From assembly GCA_963590435.1 (NCBI GenBank), contig CAVAPG010000035.1, forward strand, positions 1 through 16,203: 16,203 nucleotides of DNA, written 5' to 3'. The position numbers were made by a program, and so were the translations under genes. Shown piece by piece: positions 6,862 through 14,646 of the stretch. The notes below the pieces were generated by a model. That model did not search any database, had not been told where the DNA came from, and worked only from the letters and a program-made list of their open reading frames with translations. Position 1 is the first letter of the stretch. Each line of letters opens with the position of its first letter. The DNA comes from F23-B02 sp963590435. GTDB lineage: Bacteria; Bacillota; Clostridia; Oscillospirales; Oscillospiraceae.

Positions 6862-6887
6862 CAATATGTATGCTTTAGTGATATTAT
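6859..6887 (+). promoter_or_regulatory. Predicted promoter of the rimP-nusA-infB operon
   Basis: TTGCAA (6859-6864), exactly 17 bases, then TATTAT (6882-6887) with TGA in front (extended -10). The start would be near 6893-6895, at the beginning of the AGTCAGTT tandem repeat, leaving about 83 leader bases before rimP. No comparable promoter is seen between the downstream terminator hairpin and rimP. Confidence 0.6.
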
Positions 6888-6892
6888 GAACA

Positions 6893-6908
6893 AGTCAGTT
6901 AGTCAGTT
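6893..6908 (+). repeat. Perfect 8-bp tandem repeat in the rimP leader
   Basis: AGTCAGTT occurs twice in a row (6893-6900 and 6901-6908), at the predicted transcription start and immediately before the terminator hairpin. It may be chance slippage or part of leader function. Confidence 0.7.
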
Positions 6909-6911
6909 CTC

Positions 6912-6938
6912 AAGAGTGGGTCACAGCCCACTCTTTTT
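6912..6938 (+). terminator. Intrinsic terminator in the rimP leader, possible attenuator
   Basis: A 9-bp stem (6912-6920 with 6927-6935; arms AAGAGTGGG and CCCACTCTT), a 6-base loop TCACAG and a run of T to 6938. It stops transcripts arriving from the VanY-type gene. Because the best promoter for rimP lies upstream of it, it also stands between promoter and first gene of the operon, which suggests regulated read-through. CTCAA (6909-6913) can alternatively pair with TTGAG (6940-6944), competing with the base of the terminator stem. Confidence 0.75.
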
Positions 6939-6976
6939 GTTGAGCATTTTGAGATTGATAAAAATAGGAGCTTTGT

Positions 6977-7420
6977 ATGAGTAAAATCAGCGATAAGGTT
7001 GAAGCACTTGCAAAACCGGTGGTTGAAGAAGAAGGCTGCCGACTGTGGAGTGTTGAATATGTGAAGGAAGCCGGAACGTGGTATCTTCGCATTTTTATCG
7101 ATAAGGACGGAGGAGTAGGCATTGCCGACTGCGAAGCAATAAGCCGTAAACTTGATCCGATACTTGATGAGGCAGACCCGATACCGGACAGCTATGTGTT
7201 TGAAGTCGGCTCAGCCGGAGCGGAACGTGAGCTGAAGAGACAGTCTGACTTCGAATACTTTATGGGAGAAGAGGTTGAAGCCAAGCTTTATCAGCCGTAT
7301 CAGGGAAGAAAATCCATTGTCGGGAAATTGGAAAAATATAATGACGGGGACATTACTGTGTCCGGTATTGAAATAAAAAAAGAACAAATTGCGCAGGTAA
7401 AGCTGCACATAACGATATAA
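6977..7420 (+). CDS. rimP: Ribosome maturation factor RimP
   Basis: RimP binds the small ribosomal subunit and helps assemble it. The 147-residue protein is of normal length. The N-terminal domain has the recognisable YLRIFIDKDGGVGIADCEAISR (36-57), and the C-terminal SH3-like domain runs from about 92 to the end. The usual EVSSPG-like motif reads EVGSAG (76-81) here, a mild departure. AGGAG at 6966-6970 precedes the ATG. It is the first gene of the operon, directly before nusA with a 17-base gap, which is the standard Firmicutes order. Its expression depends on passing the leader terminator at 6912-6938 if the assigned promoter is right. Confidence 0.95.
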   Translation: MSKISDKVEALAKPVVEEEGCRLWSVEYVKEAGTWYLRIFIDKDGGVGIADCEAISRKLDPILDEADPIPDSYVFEVGSAGAERELKRQSDFEYFMGEEVEAKLYQPYQGRKSIVGKLEKYNDGDITVSGIEIKKEQIAQVKLHITI

Positions 7421-7437
7421 CGAAAAGGGGTATAAAT

Positions 7438-8490
7438 ATGAACGCTGAATTTTTTGCTGCAATTGAGGATCTGGAAAAAGAAAAAGGTATTCCCAGAGAA
7501 TATATGTATGATAAAATAAAGCAGGCAATGCTCGCGGCATTTCGCCGTGATAATCCCGAATGTGCTGACAATGTCGAGATTTTGCTCGATGAGGACAGAA
7601 AGCGCATAGAAATGTATGTCAACAAAACCGCTGTTGAGCAGGTAGAAAACGCCGCGCAGGAAATAGACATTGAAGCCGCAAAGAAAATATCAAAACGTGC
7701 AAAGCTTGGTGATATAATAAAGATTCCAGTCGAAACGAAAAAATTCGGACGTATTGCCGCACAGGCTGCAAAGCAGGTTATAATTCAGGGCATACGTGAG
7801 GCAGAACGCGGCATAGTCTATGAGGAGTTTACCTCAAAAGAGCATGAAATTCTGACCGGTATTGTGTCACGTATTGAGCCGAGAACAGGAAGCGTGTCAA
7901 TTCGTATAAGCTCAAACAGTGAGTACACTGAGGCGATGCTTCTGCCTAATGAGAGAATTAAAACCGAGCCTCTCAAGGAGGGCGACCGTATAAAGGTCTA
8001 CGTGGTTGAAGTCAGAAATTCAACAAAGGGTCCGCAGGTTCTCATAAGCCGCACACATCCCGGCCTTGTCAAACGCCTGTTTGAGCTCGAAGTTCCCGAA
8101 ATATTTGACGGCACTGTTGAGATTAAATCAATCGCACGTGAAGCGGGAAGCCGCACCAAGATGGCAGTCTGGTCAACAGACCCGGATGTTGATCCCATCG
8201 GATCATGCGTGGGTCCCAAGGGCGGACGCGTTGCGAGCATAGTGGAAGAACTCGGCGGAGAGAAAATCGATATAATAAAATACAGTGAGATCCCCGAAGA
8301 ATATATCGCGGCAGCACTTGCTCCGAGCGAGGTTATAAGTGTGACCATGCTCGAAGACGGAAAGAGCTGCACAGTGATTGTTCCGGATGGTCAGCTTTCG
8401 CTTGCAATCGGAAAAGAAGGTCAAAATGCGCGCCTTGCGGCAAGACTGACGGGATTTAAGATTGATATAAAGCCGGAATCCGAGGCCTAA
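7438..8490 (+). CDS. nusA: Transcription termination/antitermination factor NusA
   Basis: NusA binds RNA polymerase and nascent RNA and modulates pausing, termination and antitermination. The protein has 350 residues, the short Firmicutes form lacking the C-terminal acidic repeats of E. coli NusA. Domains: N-terminal polymerase-binding domain (about 1-125), S1 domain (about 135-200), KH1 with the loop CVGPKGGR (257-264), KH2 with the loop AIGKEGQN (323-330). The linker motif SRTHPGLVKRLFELEVPEI (204-222) is a family hallmark. AAAAGGGG precedes the ATG with good spacing. As NusA influences termination hairpins, it is a natural candidate for feedback on the leader terminator of its own operon; that is inference. 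Confidence 0.97.
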   Translation: MNAEFFAAIEDLEKEKGIPREYMYDKIKQAMLAAFRRDNPECADNVEILLDEDRKRIEMYVNKTAVEQVENAAQEIDIEAAKKISKRAKLGDIIKIPVETKKFGRIAAQAAKQVIIQGIREAERGIVYEEFTSKEHEILTGIVSRIEPRTGSVSIRISSNSEYTEAMLLPNERIKTEPLKEGDRIKVYVVEVRNSTKGPQVLISRTHPGLVKRLFELEVPEIFDGTVEIKSIAREAGSRTKMAVWSTDPDVDPIGSCVGPKGGRVASIVEELGGEKIDIIKYSEIPEEYIAAALAPSEVISVTMLEDGKSCTVIVPDGQLSLAIGKEGQNARLAARLTGFKIDIKPESEA

Positions 8491-8509
8491 AGGAAGGGAG
8501 GCGGCCGTG

Positions 8510-8776
8510 ATGCAGAAAAAAATTCCGATGAGGCAGTGTCTTGGCTGCCGTGAAATGAAACCCAAACGCGATCTTATTCGCGCCGTAAAGTCACCGGACG
8601 GAGTTGTGAATCTCGATTTTAAAGGGAAGATGCCCGGCAGAGGCGCTTACCTGTGTCCCAACATGGATTGCCTAAAAAAAGCAATGAAATCCAGGGCTCT
8701 CGAAAGAGCTTTTTCCGTTCAGATACCTGAGGCAATATATGAACAGCTTGCACAACAGATGGAGTCGGAGCAATGA
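8510..8776 (+). CDS. rnpM: RNase P modulator RnpM (YlxR, DUF448)
   Basis: RnpM, formerly YlxR, is a small RNA-binding protein reported to bind and modulate RNase P in Bacillus subtilis. This 88-residue protein shows the family motif RQCLGCREMKPKRDLIR (8-24) and the second signature GRGAYLCP (43-50). Four cysteines (10, 13, 49, 54) are arranged in two pairs and could bind metal. The start at ATG 8510 is 8 bases after GGGAGG (8496-8501). A GTG at 8507 would add one residue but leaves only 5 bases of spacing. It lies between nusA and the L7Ae-like gene, its usual place, and overlaps the next gene by 4 bases (ATGA). Confidence 0.93.
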   Translation: MQKKIPMRQCLGCREMKPKRDLIRAVKSPDGVVNLDFKGKMPGRGAYLCPNMDCLKKAMKSRALERAFSVQIPEAIYEQLAQQMESEQ

Positions 8777-9204
8777 AAGAAAAAGCTTTGAATCTGCTGG
8801 GCCTGATGCGAAAAGCCAATGCCGTCTGTATCGGCGAAACCGAGACCGGAACAGCGGTAAGGGAACACGAGGCAAAACTTATTATTCTCGCTTCGGATGC
8901 GTCTGAAAATGCACGCAGAAGGGCGGAAAGCTATCTGTATGAGAGCAAAGCCCCACTGATCACGGTGCCGTTTACAAAAGCGGAGATATCATCGCATGTC
9001 GGGAAAAGCGGATGCTCTATGGCAGCGTTATGCGATATCGGTTTTGCCGATGCGTTTATGAAGTTGCTATGTGAAATTTCACCTGAGGATTACAATAATA
9101 CGGCACAGATAATTAGATTTCGGTTTGAAGAGAGCAAAAGAAGAAAAGCCGAAAAATCATTGCAGAATAAAAAGAGGACATATAAAAGGAGGAACAATGC
9201 ATGA
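8773..9204 (+). CDS. L7Ae/L30e-family RNA-binding protein (YlxQ-like) with basic C-terminal tail
   Basis: A member of the ribosomal L7Ae/L30e/S12e family, which binds kink-turn RNA; the YlxQ protein of this operon has no firmly known role. Residues 1-100 form the family core: KALNLLGLMRKANAVCIGE at the N-terminus, the strand KLIILASDASENARRR (35-50), and the segment CSMAALCDIGFADAF (81-95). The family core is usually about 100 residues. Here a further 43 residues follow, ending in a strongly basic stretch (ESKRRKAEK, then NKKRTYKRRNN), which may add RNA affinity. ATGA overlaps couple it to rnpM upstream and to infB downstream. Its last codons contain the infB ribosome binding site AGGAGG (9187-9192). 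Confidence 0.88.
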   Translation: MKEKALNLLGLMRKANAVCIGETETGTAVREHEAKLIILASDASENARRRAESYLYESKAPLITVPFTKAEISSHVGKSGCSMAALCDIGFADAFMKLLCEISPEDYNNTAQIIRFRFEESKRRKAEKSLQNKKRTYKRRNNA

Positions 9205-11540
9205 GCATGATGAAATACAGAGTACACGAGGTAGCAAAAGATTTTAATACAACATCCAAGGTGATCACTCAGATATTAACCGACTATGCTGTGACTCCGA
9301 AAAACCATATGCAGGTACTCGAAAATGATGAGCTGAATGTCATTTTTGAATACCTTACTCAGCATAACCAGGTCGGCAGTCTTGCCGAAATATTCGCAGT
9401 AGAGTCAAAGCCAGAAGCAAAGAAAGAAGATAAGAAAACAAATAATAAATCTGCTTCTACTAAGCCGGAAGAGAAAACCGCTCAAACTCAACAGCTCGCA
9501 CCTGCAAAGAAAGAGAAGGAAAATAAGCCTCATGTTCCGCGTCAGGTCGCCGAAAAGCGTGTTGTGGATACTCGCGGAAGTGCTGCGGTAAATATAGCAA
9601 AATACGACGAAAAGTTTGACAATATGGCAGGCGACAAGAGCCGTAACCGTGACCGCGACCGCAAGGGCGGCAAGGAGAAGATTGTCAATAAGTCAAAGCA
9701 GCGTCAGCAGGGGCAGGCAGCATCGGCTAAACGCCGCCAGGAAGAGCGCGATAAGATGCAGAAGCTGCAGCTTGAGATAGCAAAGAAGCAGCAGCTCAAG
9801 GTCATGATTCCCGATGAGATAAATGTCGGAGAGCTTGCATCGAGAATGAAAAAATCCGCCGGAGAGGTTATCAAACGCCTTATAAAGCTTGGAGTTTTTG
9901 CATCAGTCTCCGATGTGGTAGACTACGATACTGCGGCACTCGTCGCAATGGAATTCGGATGCAAGGTTGAGAAAGAAGTCGTTGTCACAGTAGAAGAAAA
10001 GCTCATTGATGACCATGAAGACAGCGCTGAAGAGCTCGTCGGACGTGCACCTGTCGTCGTTGTCATGGGCCATGTTGACCACGGCAAGACATCGCTTCTT
10101 GACTATATTCGCCACGCAAATGTTGCCTCCGGTGAGGCAGGCGGTATAACTCAGCATATCGGTGCTTATACTGTTGAAGTAAACGGAAGCCCGATAACAT
10201 TCCTGGATACGCCGGGCCACGAGGCTTTTACATCGATGCGTGCACGCGGTGCAATGGTTACGGATATTGCAATCCTCGTTGTTGCCGCAGACGACGGTAT
10301 TATGCCGCAGACAGTTGAGAGCATTAACCATGCTAAGGCAGCAGGAATACCGCTCGTAGTTGCCATAAACAAAATGGATACAGTCGGCGCGAATCCCGAG
10401 CGTATCAAGCAGCAGCTTACTGAGTACGATATAGTTCCGGAAGAGTGGGGCGGCGAAACAATCGTATGCCCGATTTCCGCGAAAACAGGCGAGGGTATTG
10501 ATAACCTTCTTGAAAACCTTGTCATTCTTGCTGAGGTGCAGGAGCTTAAGGCCAATCCGAACAGAGCCGCGAAAGGTGCAGTTATTGAGGCAAGACTCGA
10601 TAAAGGCCGCGGCCCGATTATGACAGTCCTTGTTCAGAACGGTACGCTCAAGCTTGGCGATATTATTATTGCCGGCACAGCGGTCGGACGTGTCCGCACC
10701 ATGATAAACGATAAGGGCGTTCGCATCACCGAAGCCGGTCCATCCGTTCCGGTTGAGATATCCGGTATGTCAGAAGTCCCGAGTGCCGGCGACACGTTTA
10801 ACGCTGTCGCAGATGAGCGCATGGCCCGTGAGCTTGTTGAAGAGCGCAAAACACAGCAGAAGAATGCGGCATTCGGCGGAAGCAAGAAGGTAAGCCTTGA
10901 AGACCTGTTCAGCCAGATTCAGGCCGGCGAGATGAAAACTCTCAATATCATTGTCAAGGCTGATGTTCAGGGTTCTGCCGAAGCTGTCAAATCATCACTT
11001 GAGAAAATCACGAATGATGAGGTCAGAGTAAAAGTTATCCACAGTGCCGTCGGCGCTATCAACGAGTCCGATGTTATGCTTGCGGCGACATCCGGTGCAA
11101 TTATTGTCGGATTTAATGTCCGTCCGGATAATGCGGCACGCGACAGCGCGGCACGTTCAAATGTCGATATGCGCATGTACCGTGTAATTTATGACTGCAT
11201 AAATGAAATTGAAGCAGCTATGAAGGGCATGCTTGCGCCGAAGTTTGAAGAGGTTATCATAGGGCATGCCGAGGTTCGTGAGACATATAAAGTTTCCAAG
11301 GTCGGTACTGTTACGGGCTGCTATGTTCTCGACGGCAAAATACAGCGCGGCTGTTCCGTTCGTGTCTTGCGCGACAATATCGTTGTCCACGAGGGCGAGC
11401 TTGCTTCTCTGCGTCGTTTTAAGGACGATGTCAAGGAAGTTGCCAGCGGATACGAATGCGGCATGCAGGTAGAAAAATTCAACGATATCAAAGTCGGCGA
11501 TGTCATTGAATGCTTCATAATGGAGCAGATAAAAGTCTGA
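9201..11540 (+). CDS. infB: Translation initiation factor IF-2
   Basis: IF-2 is the GTPase that brings fMet-tRNA to the 30S subunit and promotes 50S joining. The 779-residue protein is within the Firmicutes range. A first IF2_N domain lies at 5-56, then a charged Lys/Glu/Gln-rich linker (about 65-200), and a second IF2_N domain near 200-253. The G domain has G1 GHVDHGKT (290-297), G3 DTPGH (336-340), G4 NKMD (390-393) and G5 SAK (426-428). Domains II, III and the tRNA-binding C-terminal domain follow to the end. The start at 9201 is set by AGGAGG 8 bases upstream; ATG codons at 9207 and 9210 are weaker alternatives. It overlaps the preceding gene by 4 bases. Confidence 0.98.
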   Translation: MSMMKYRVHEVAKDFNTTSKVITQILTDYAVTPKNHMQVLENDELNVIFEYLTQHNQVGSLAEIFAVESKPEAKKEDKKTNNKSASTKPEEKTAQTQQLAPAKKEKENKPHVPRQVAEKRVVDTRGSAAVNIAKYDEKFDNMAGDKSRNRDRDRKGGKEKIVNKSKQRQQGQAASAKRRQEERDKMQKLQLEIAKKQQLKVMIPDEINVGELASRMKKSAGEVIKRLIKLGVFASVSDVVDYDTAALVAMEFGCKVEKEVVVTVEEKLIDDHEDSAEELVGRAPVVVVMGHVDHGKTSLLDYIRHANVASGEAGGITQHIGAYTVEVNGSPITFLDTPGHEAFTSMRARGAMVTDIAILVVAADDGIMPQTVESINHAKAAGIPLVVAINKMDTVGANPERIKQQLTEYDIVPEEWGGETIVCPISAKTGEGIDNLLENLVILAEVQELKANPNRAAKGAVIEARLDKGRGPIMTVLVQNGTLKLGDIIIAGTAVGRVRTMINDKGVRITEAGPSVPVEISGMSEVPSAGDTFNAVADERMARELVEERKTQQKNAAFGGSKKVSLEDLFSQIQAGEMKTLNIIVKADVQGSAEAVKSSLEKITNDEVRVKVIHSAVGAINESDVMLAATSGAIIVGFNVRPDNAARDSAARSNVDMRMYRVIYDCINEIEAAMKGMLAPKFEEVIIGHAEVRETYKVSKVGTVTGCYVLDGKIQRGCSVRVLRDNIVVHEGELASLRRFKDDVKEVASGYECGMQVEKFNDIKVGDVIECFIMEQIKV

Positions 11541-11549
11541 TAAACATTT

Positions 11550-11575
11550 TTGAGCGGTCGATAATGGCCGCTCAA
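11550..11575 (+). other. Intercistronic hairpin between infB and rbfA
   Basis: TTGAGCGGTC (11550-11559) pairs with GGCCGCTCAA (11566-11575) over 10 bp, including one G-U pair, around a GATAAT loop. No T-tract follows, so it is unlikely to stop transcription. It may protect or mark the mRNA between the two genes. It is the only sizeable non-coding gap within the operon after nusA (52 bases). Confidence 0.6.
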
Positions 11576-11592
11576 CGCATAGGAGAAGAAAA

Positions 11593-11955
11593 ATGCCTTC
11601 AAATAAACTTGCAAGAACCAATGACGATATTCAGCTTGTGATGAGCAAGCTTTTGCGCGAGATAAAGGATCCGCGTGTAAATCAGGGAATGATCAGCGTT
11701 ACGCGCGTTGAGACGACAGGAGATATGCGATACTGCAAGATTTGGCTGTCTGTCATGGGACTTCAGAATGAGAAAGAATTCAAAAAAGGTCTCAAATCAG
11801 CGTCCGGATGGCTGAGAAGAGAGCTTGGCAACTCGCTCAAATTACGCAACACGCCGGAACCTGTGTTTGAACTTGACCACAGCATTGAGTACGGGGCACA
11901 TATAAACAAAATAATAAATGGTCTCGATATCAAATATGACGAGGAAGAACAATGA
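11593..11955 (+). CDS. rbfA: 30S ribosome-binding factor RbfA
   Basis: RbfA binds the 30S subunit near the 5' helix of 16S rRNA in late maturation and is important for growth in the cold. The 120-residue protein is of typical length and forms a single KH-like domain. Recognisable segments are LREIKDPRV (21-29), SVTRVETTGDMRYCKIWLS (35-53), and RRELGNSLKLRNTPEPVFELD (75-95, the family's ELG...LR..P.L.F..D pattern). ATAGGAGAA precedes the ATG at normal spacing. It overlaps the DHH phosphoesterase gene by 4 bases (ATGA at 11952-11955), a widespread arrangement in Firmicutes. Confidence 0.95.
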   Translation: MPSNKLARTNDDIQLVMSKLLREIKDPRVNQGMISVTRVETTGDMRYCKIWLSVMGLQNEKEFKKGLKSASGWLRRELGNSLKLRNTPEPVFELDHSIEYGAHINKIINGLDIKYDEEEQ

Positions 11956-12881
11956 CAATCAACGAATGTTCCAAATGGCTTGCCGAACATGATAATATTC
12001 TGCTTCTGACGCATGTTCGTCCCGACGGTGATACACTCGGAGGAGCAGCTGCTCTCTGTTCCGCTTTGCGAAGAATGGGAAAAAATGCTGCACTTTACGA
12101 TAATCCGGATATCACCCCGAAATATAAAAAATATATAAAAAATTATATATCCGTTGTTCCCGATTATAATTTCACGGTAGCCGTTGACGTTGCAGAGCTG
12201 CACATGCTTCCTGTCGGCTTTGAAGGCAAGGTCGACGTCTGCATCGATCATCATCCATCAAATTCACACTATGCCGCAGAGCTTCTTCTCGACGGCAGCA
12301 AGGCCTCCTGCGGTGAAATTGTCCTTGAAGTCATAAAAGCCATGTGCGGCAATGTAACAGCAGAGGAGTCGAGCCTTCTTTATATGGCACTGTCTACCGA
12401 CTGCGGATGTTTCCGCTATGCAAATGTAACAGCCGAAACCTTTGCGGCCGCCGGCGAACTGGTTTCCTATGGCGCAGAGATACAGAAGCTTAATTTTGAT
12501 TTGTTCCGCCAGGTGTCGAGGGCAAGAATGACCCTCGAGGGCAGTATTCTGTATGGCCTTAAATATTTTTATGACGGCAAGGTCGTTGCGGCAACGGTAA
12601 CCCAAAAAATGATGTCCGATGCCGGCGCAACTGAAAATGACTGCGACGACATTGCAGGCATCCCCGGTAAAGTCGAAGGATGTATCGTAAGCCTGGTCAT
12701 TCGGGAGATGGATGATAACAGATGCAAGGTTTCAGCGCGATCGCATGAAATCTTTGACAGCAGCGCACTCTGTGCTAAATTCGGCGGAGGAGGACATAAA
12801 ATGGCTTCAGGCTGCATGATAGAAGCAACTCCGGAAAAAACGCTCGAAATGCTTGTTTCGGCAATAGGAGAGATGCTCTGA
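11952..12881 (+). CDS. nrnA: DHH-family phosphoesterase, NrnA-like oligoribonuclease/pAp phosphatase
   Basis: NrnA-type enzymes degrade very short RNA (nanoRNA), and many also hydrolyse pAp or linear cyclic-dinucleotide products. The 309-residue protein has the full DHH/DHHA1 layout. Metal-site motifs: HVRPDGDTLGG (His21, Asp25, Asp27), Asp79 in AVDVAE, the DHH triad (99-101) and Asp150 in STDCGCFRY. The C-terminal DHHA1 domain carries GGGGHKMASG (278-287). All catalytic residues are present. It sits between rbfA and truB, the common place of this gene in Clostridia, and overlaps both (4 bases and 1 base). Substrate preference (nanoRNA, pAp, pApA or pGpG) cannot be decided from sequence, so the gene symbol is a family assignment. 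Confidence 0.9.
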   Translation: MTINECSKWLAEHDNILLLTHVRPDGDTLGGAAALCSALRRMGKNAALYDNPDITPKYKKYIKNYISVVPDYNFTVAVDVAELHMLPVGFEGKVDVCIDHHPSNSHYAAELLLDGSKASCGEIVLEVIKAMCGNVTAEESSLLYMALSTDCGCFRYANVTAETFAAAGELVSYGAEIQKLNFDLFRQVSRARMTLEGSILYGLKYFYDGKVVAATVTQKMMSDAGATENDCDDIAGIPGKVEGCIVSLVIREMDDNRCKVSARSHEIFDSSALCAKFGGGGHKMASGCMIEATPEKTLEMLVSAIGEML

Positions 12882-13753
12882 TGAACGGCATCATACTTGT
12901 TGATAAACCCCAAGACTGGACAAGCCACGATGTGGTTGCAAAATTGCGCGGAATACTGCGTGAGCGTCGGATAGGACACTCCGGCACACTTGACCCTCTT
13001 GCAACAGGATTGCTAGTTGTGTTTGTCGGAAGAGCAACACGTGCTGTGGAATTTGCAGAAGCGGACAGCAAAGAGTATGTTGCCGGAATGCGTCTCGGCA
13101 TGAGTACGGATACACAGGATGTGACAGGAAATATAATTTCCGAATGCGGAACTCTTCCGGATAGAGAAACAGTTTCCACTGCAGTCGAGCATTTTGTCGG
13201 TGATATCGAGCAAATTCCCCCGATGCATTCGGCAATTAAAATCGGAGGAAAGAAACTTTACGAGCTTGCAAGACGAGGAGAGAGTGTTGAACGAGCTCCT
13301 CGCCGAATAACTGTTTCCTCAATCGATATCATAGAGCAGTGCAGTAATGATTATGTTTTAAAAATTGCTTGTTCAAAAGGCACTTATGTTCGCACCCTTT
13401 GCAACGATATCGGAGAATTTTTGGGTTGCGGTGCATGCATGAGCAGCTTGAGAAGAACCGGGGCGGGAGCTTTTTCAGTTGACGACGCCCATACTATAGA
13501 GTATATTGAAGCTGCCGCGAAAGACGGCCGACTGTCGCAGATACTTCTGCCTGTGGACCTGCTTTTCTCGGATATCCCGAAGATAGCGGTAGATGATGCA
13601 ACGGTAAAGAAATTGAAAAACGGTAATATAATAAAAATTTCCGCAGAAAACGGAAATTACAGAGTTTATTCCGAAACAGGGGAATTTTTACTGCTCGGAA
13701 GAGCGGAGTTCGGAAAACTTAAAACTATAAAAAGTTTTTTTGAGGTTGGTTAA
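12881..13753 (+). CDS. truB: tRNA pseudouridine(55) synthase TruB
   Basis: TruB makes pseudouridine at position 55 in the T loop of tRNAs. The 290-residue protein has the N-terminal GIILVDKPQDWTSHDVV (3-19), the catalytic loop GHSGTLDPLATG (32-43) with Asp38 as the nucleophile, and the RNA-binding segment SKGTYVRTLCNDIGEFLG (165-182). A C-terminal PUA-like region follows from about 230. The family loop usually reads GHxGTLDPxATG, so Ser34 is unremarkable. ATAGGAGAG lies within the end of nrnA, and the junction is TGATG, with a one-base overlap that suggests reinitiation. The end overlaps ribF by one base (TAATG). Confidence 0.96.
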   Translation: MNGIILVDKPQDWTSHDVVAKLRGILRERRIGHSGTLDPLATGLLVVFVGRATRAVEFAEADSKEYVAGMRLGMSTDTQDVTGNIISECGTLPDRETVSTAVEHFVGDIEQIPPMHSAIKIGGKKLYELARRGESVERAPRRITVSSIDIIEQCSNDYVLKIACSKGTYVRTLCNDIGEFLGCGACMSSLRRTGAGAFSVDDAHTIEYIEAAAKDGRLSQILLPVDLLFSDIPKIAVDDATVKKLKNGNIIKISAENGNYRVYSETGEFLLLGRAEFGKLKTIKSFFEVG

Positions 13754-14646
13754 TGGTAAAGCAAAAAGCAATGGCGCTCGGCTTCTTTGATGGTATCCAT
13801 ATCGGGCATGCGGCGCTTATTAATAAAATAAAACAGCGAGCACAGGAAACTGACACAGTGCCGACTGTGCTCACATTCGATGTACATCCGGATAATCTTG
13901 TGTTTAATAAGTCAGTTCCGCTTATTAACAGCGCCAAAGACAGAGAACGTATACTGTCGCGATGCTTTGGAATAGACGATGTTGTCGTTATTCACTTCAA
14001 TCAGCGTGTCATGCGTATGGATTGGAAAGATTTCATTGATGAGCTTATTGATGAAATGAACCTCCGGTGGATAGTCGTCGGTCATGATTTCAGCTTTGGC
14101 TATAAAGGCCTCGGAACTGCCGAGAAACTTAAAAATTATTGTGAAGATAAAGGAATAGGCTGTGATATTATTCCGGCTGTACGCCGCGACGGCGTAATAG
14201 TGAGCTCTACGTTAATTCGTGAGCTTATCGAGACCGGTGATATCGAGAAGGCTAATGCCTATCTTGGACGCCCGCACACGCTTACGGATGTGGTCCGCAG
14301 TGGATACCACCTCGGAACGCAAATGGGGGCTCCGACTATCAATATGGGTTTCCCACAGGGTGTCATTGTCCCACGGCATGGTGTATATGCGGCAAAAGCA
14401 TATATTGACGGACATGAATACTTATCTGTAACAAATGTCGGTATACGCCCCACGGTAAGCGATTCCGGCAATGTCAATGTCGAAAGCTTCCTGCTTGATT
14501 TTACGGGTAACCTATACGGCCATGAAGCCCGTATAGATTTTTATAAATTCCTTCGTCCGGAACGCAAATTCGACAGCGTCGAAGATCTTGCCGAGCAGAT
14601 AAAACATGATGCCCAAACCACGCGTGATTATTTTTCCGAAAAGTGA
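13753..14646 (+). CDS. ribF: Bifunctional riboflavin kinase/FAD synthetase RibF
   Basis: RibF phosphorylates riboflavin to FMN and adenylates FMN to FAD. The 297-residue protein has an N-terminal nucleotidyltransferase domain with GFFDGIHIGH (10-19), GHDFSFG (110-116) and SSTLIRELI (151-159). The C-terminal flavokinase domain (about 170-295) has PTIN (194-197), HGVYAAKA (209-216), NVGIRPT (228-234), the expected catalytic Glu in VESFLLDF (243-250) and NLYG (253-256). The flavokinase loop reads GTQMGAPTIN where GRxxGFPTAN is more usual. GAGG lies about 8 bases before the ATG, inside truB. It is the last gene of the operon and the hairpin at 14790-14819 lies downstream. Confidence 0.96.
   Translation: MVKQKAMALGFFDGIHIGHAALINKIKQRAQETDTVPTVLTFDVHPDNLVFNKSVPLINSAKDRERILSRCFGIDDVVVIHFNQRVMRMDWKDFIDELIDEMNLRWIVVGHDFSFGYKGLGTAEKLKNYCEDKGIGCDIIPAVRRDGVIVSSTLIRELIETGDIEKANAYLGRPHTLTDVVRSGYHLGTQMGAPTINMGFPQGVIVPRHGVYAAKAYIDGHEYLSVTNVGIRPTVSDSGNVNVESFLLDFTGNLYGHEARIDFYKFLRPERKFDSVEDLAEQIKHDAQTTRDYFSEK

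Noticed and set aside
5892..6871. The 11-mer GCAATATGTAT present in both intergenic regions (near 5892 and 6861).
   Set aside because: Repeats of this length are expected many times by chance in 16 kb, and the flanks do not match.
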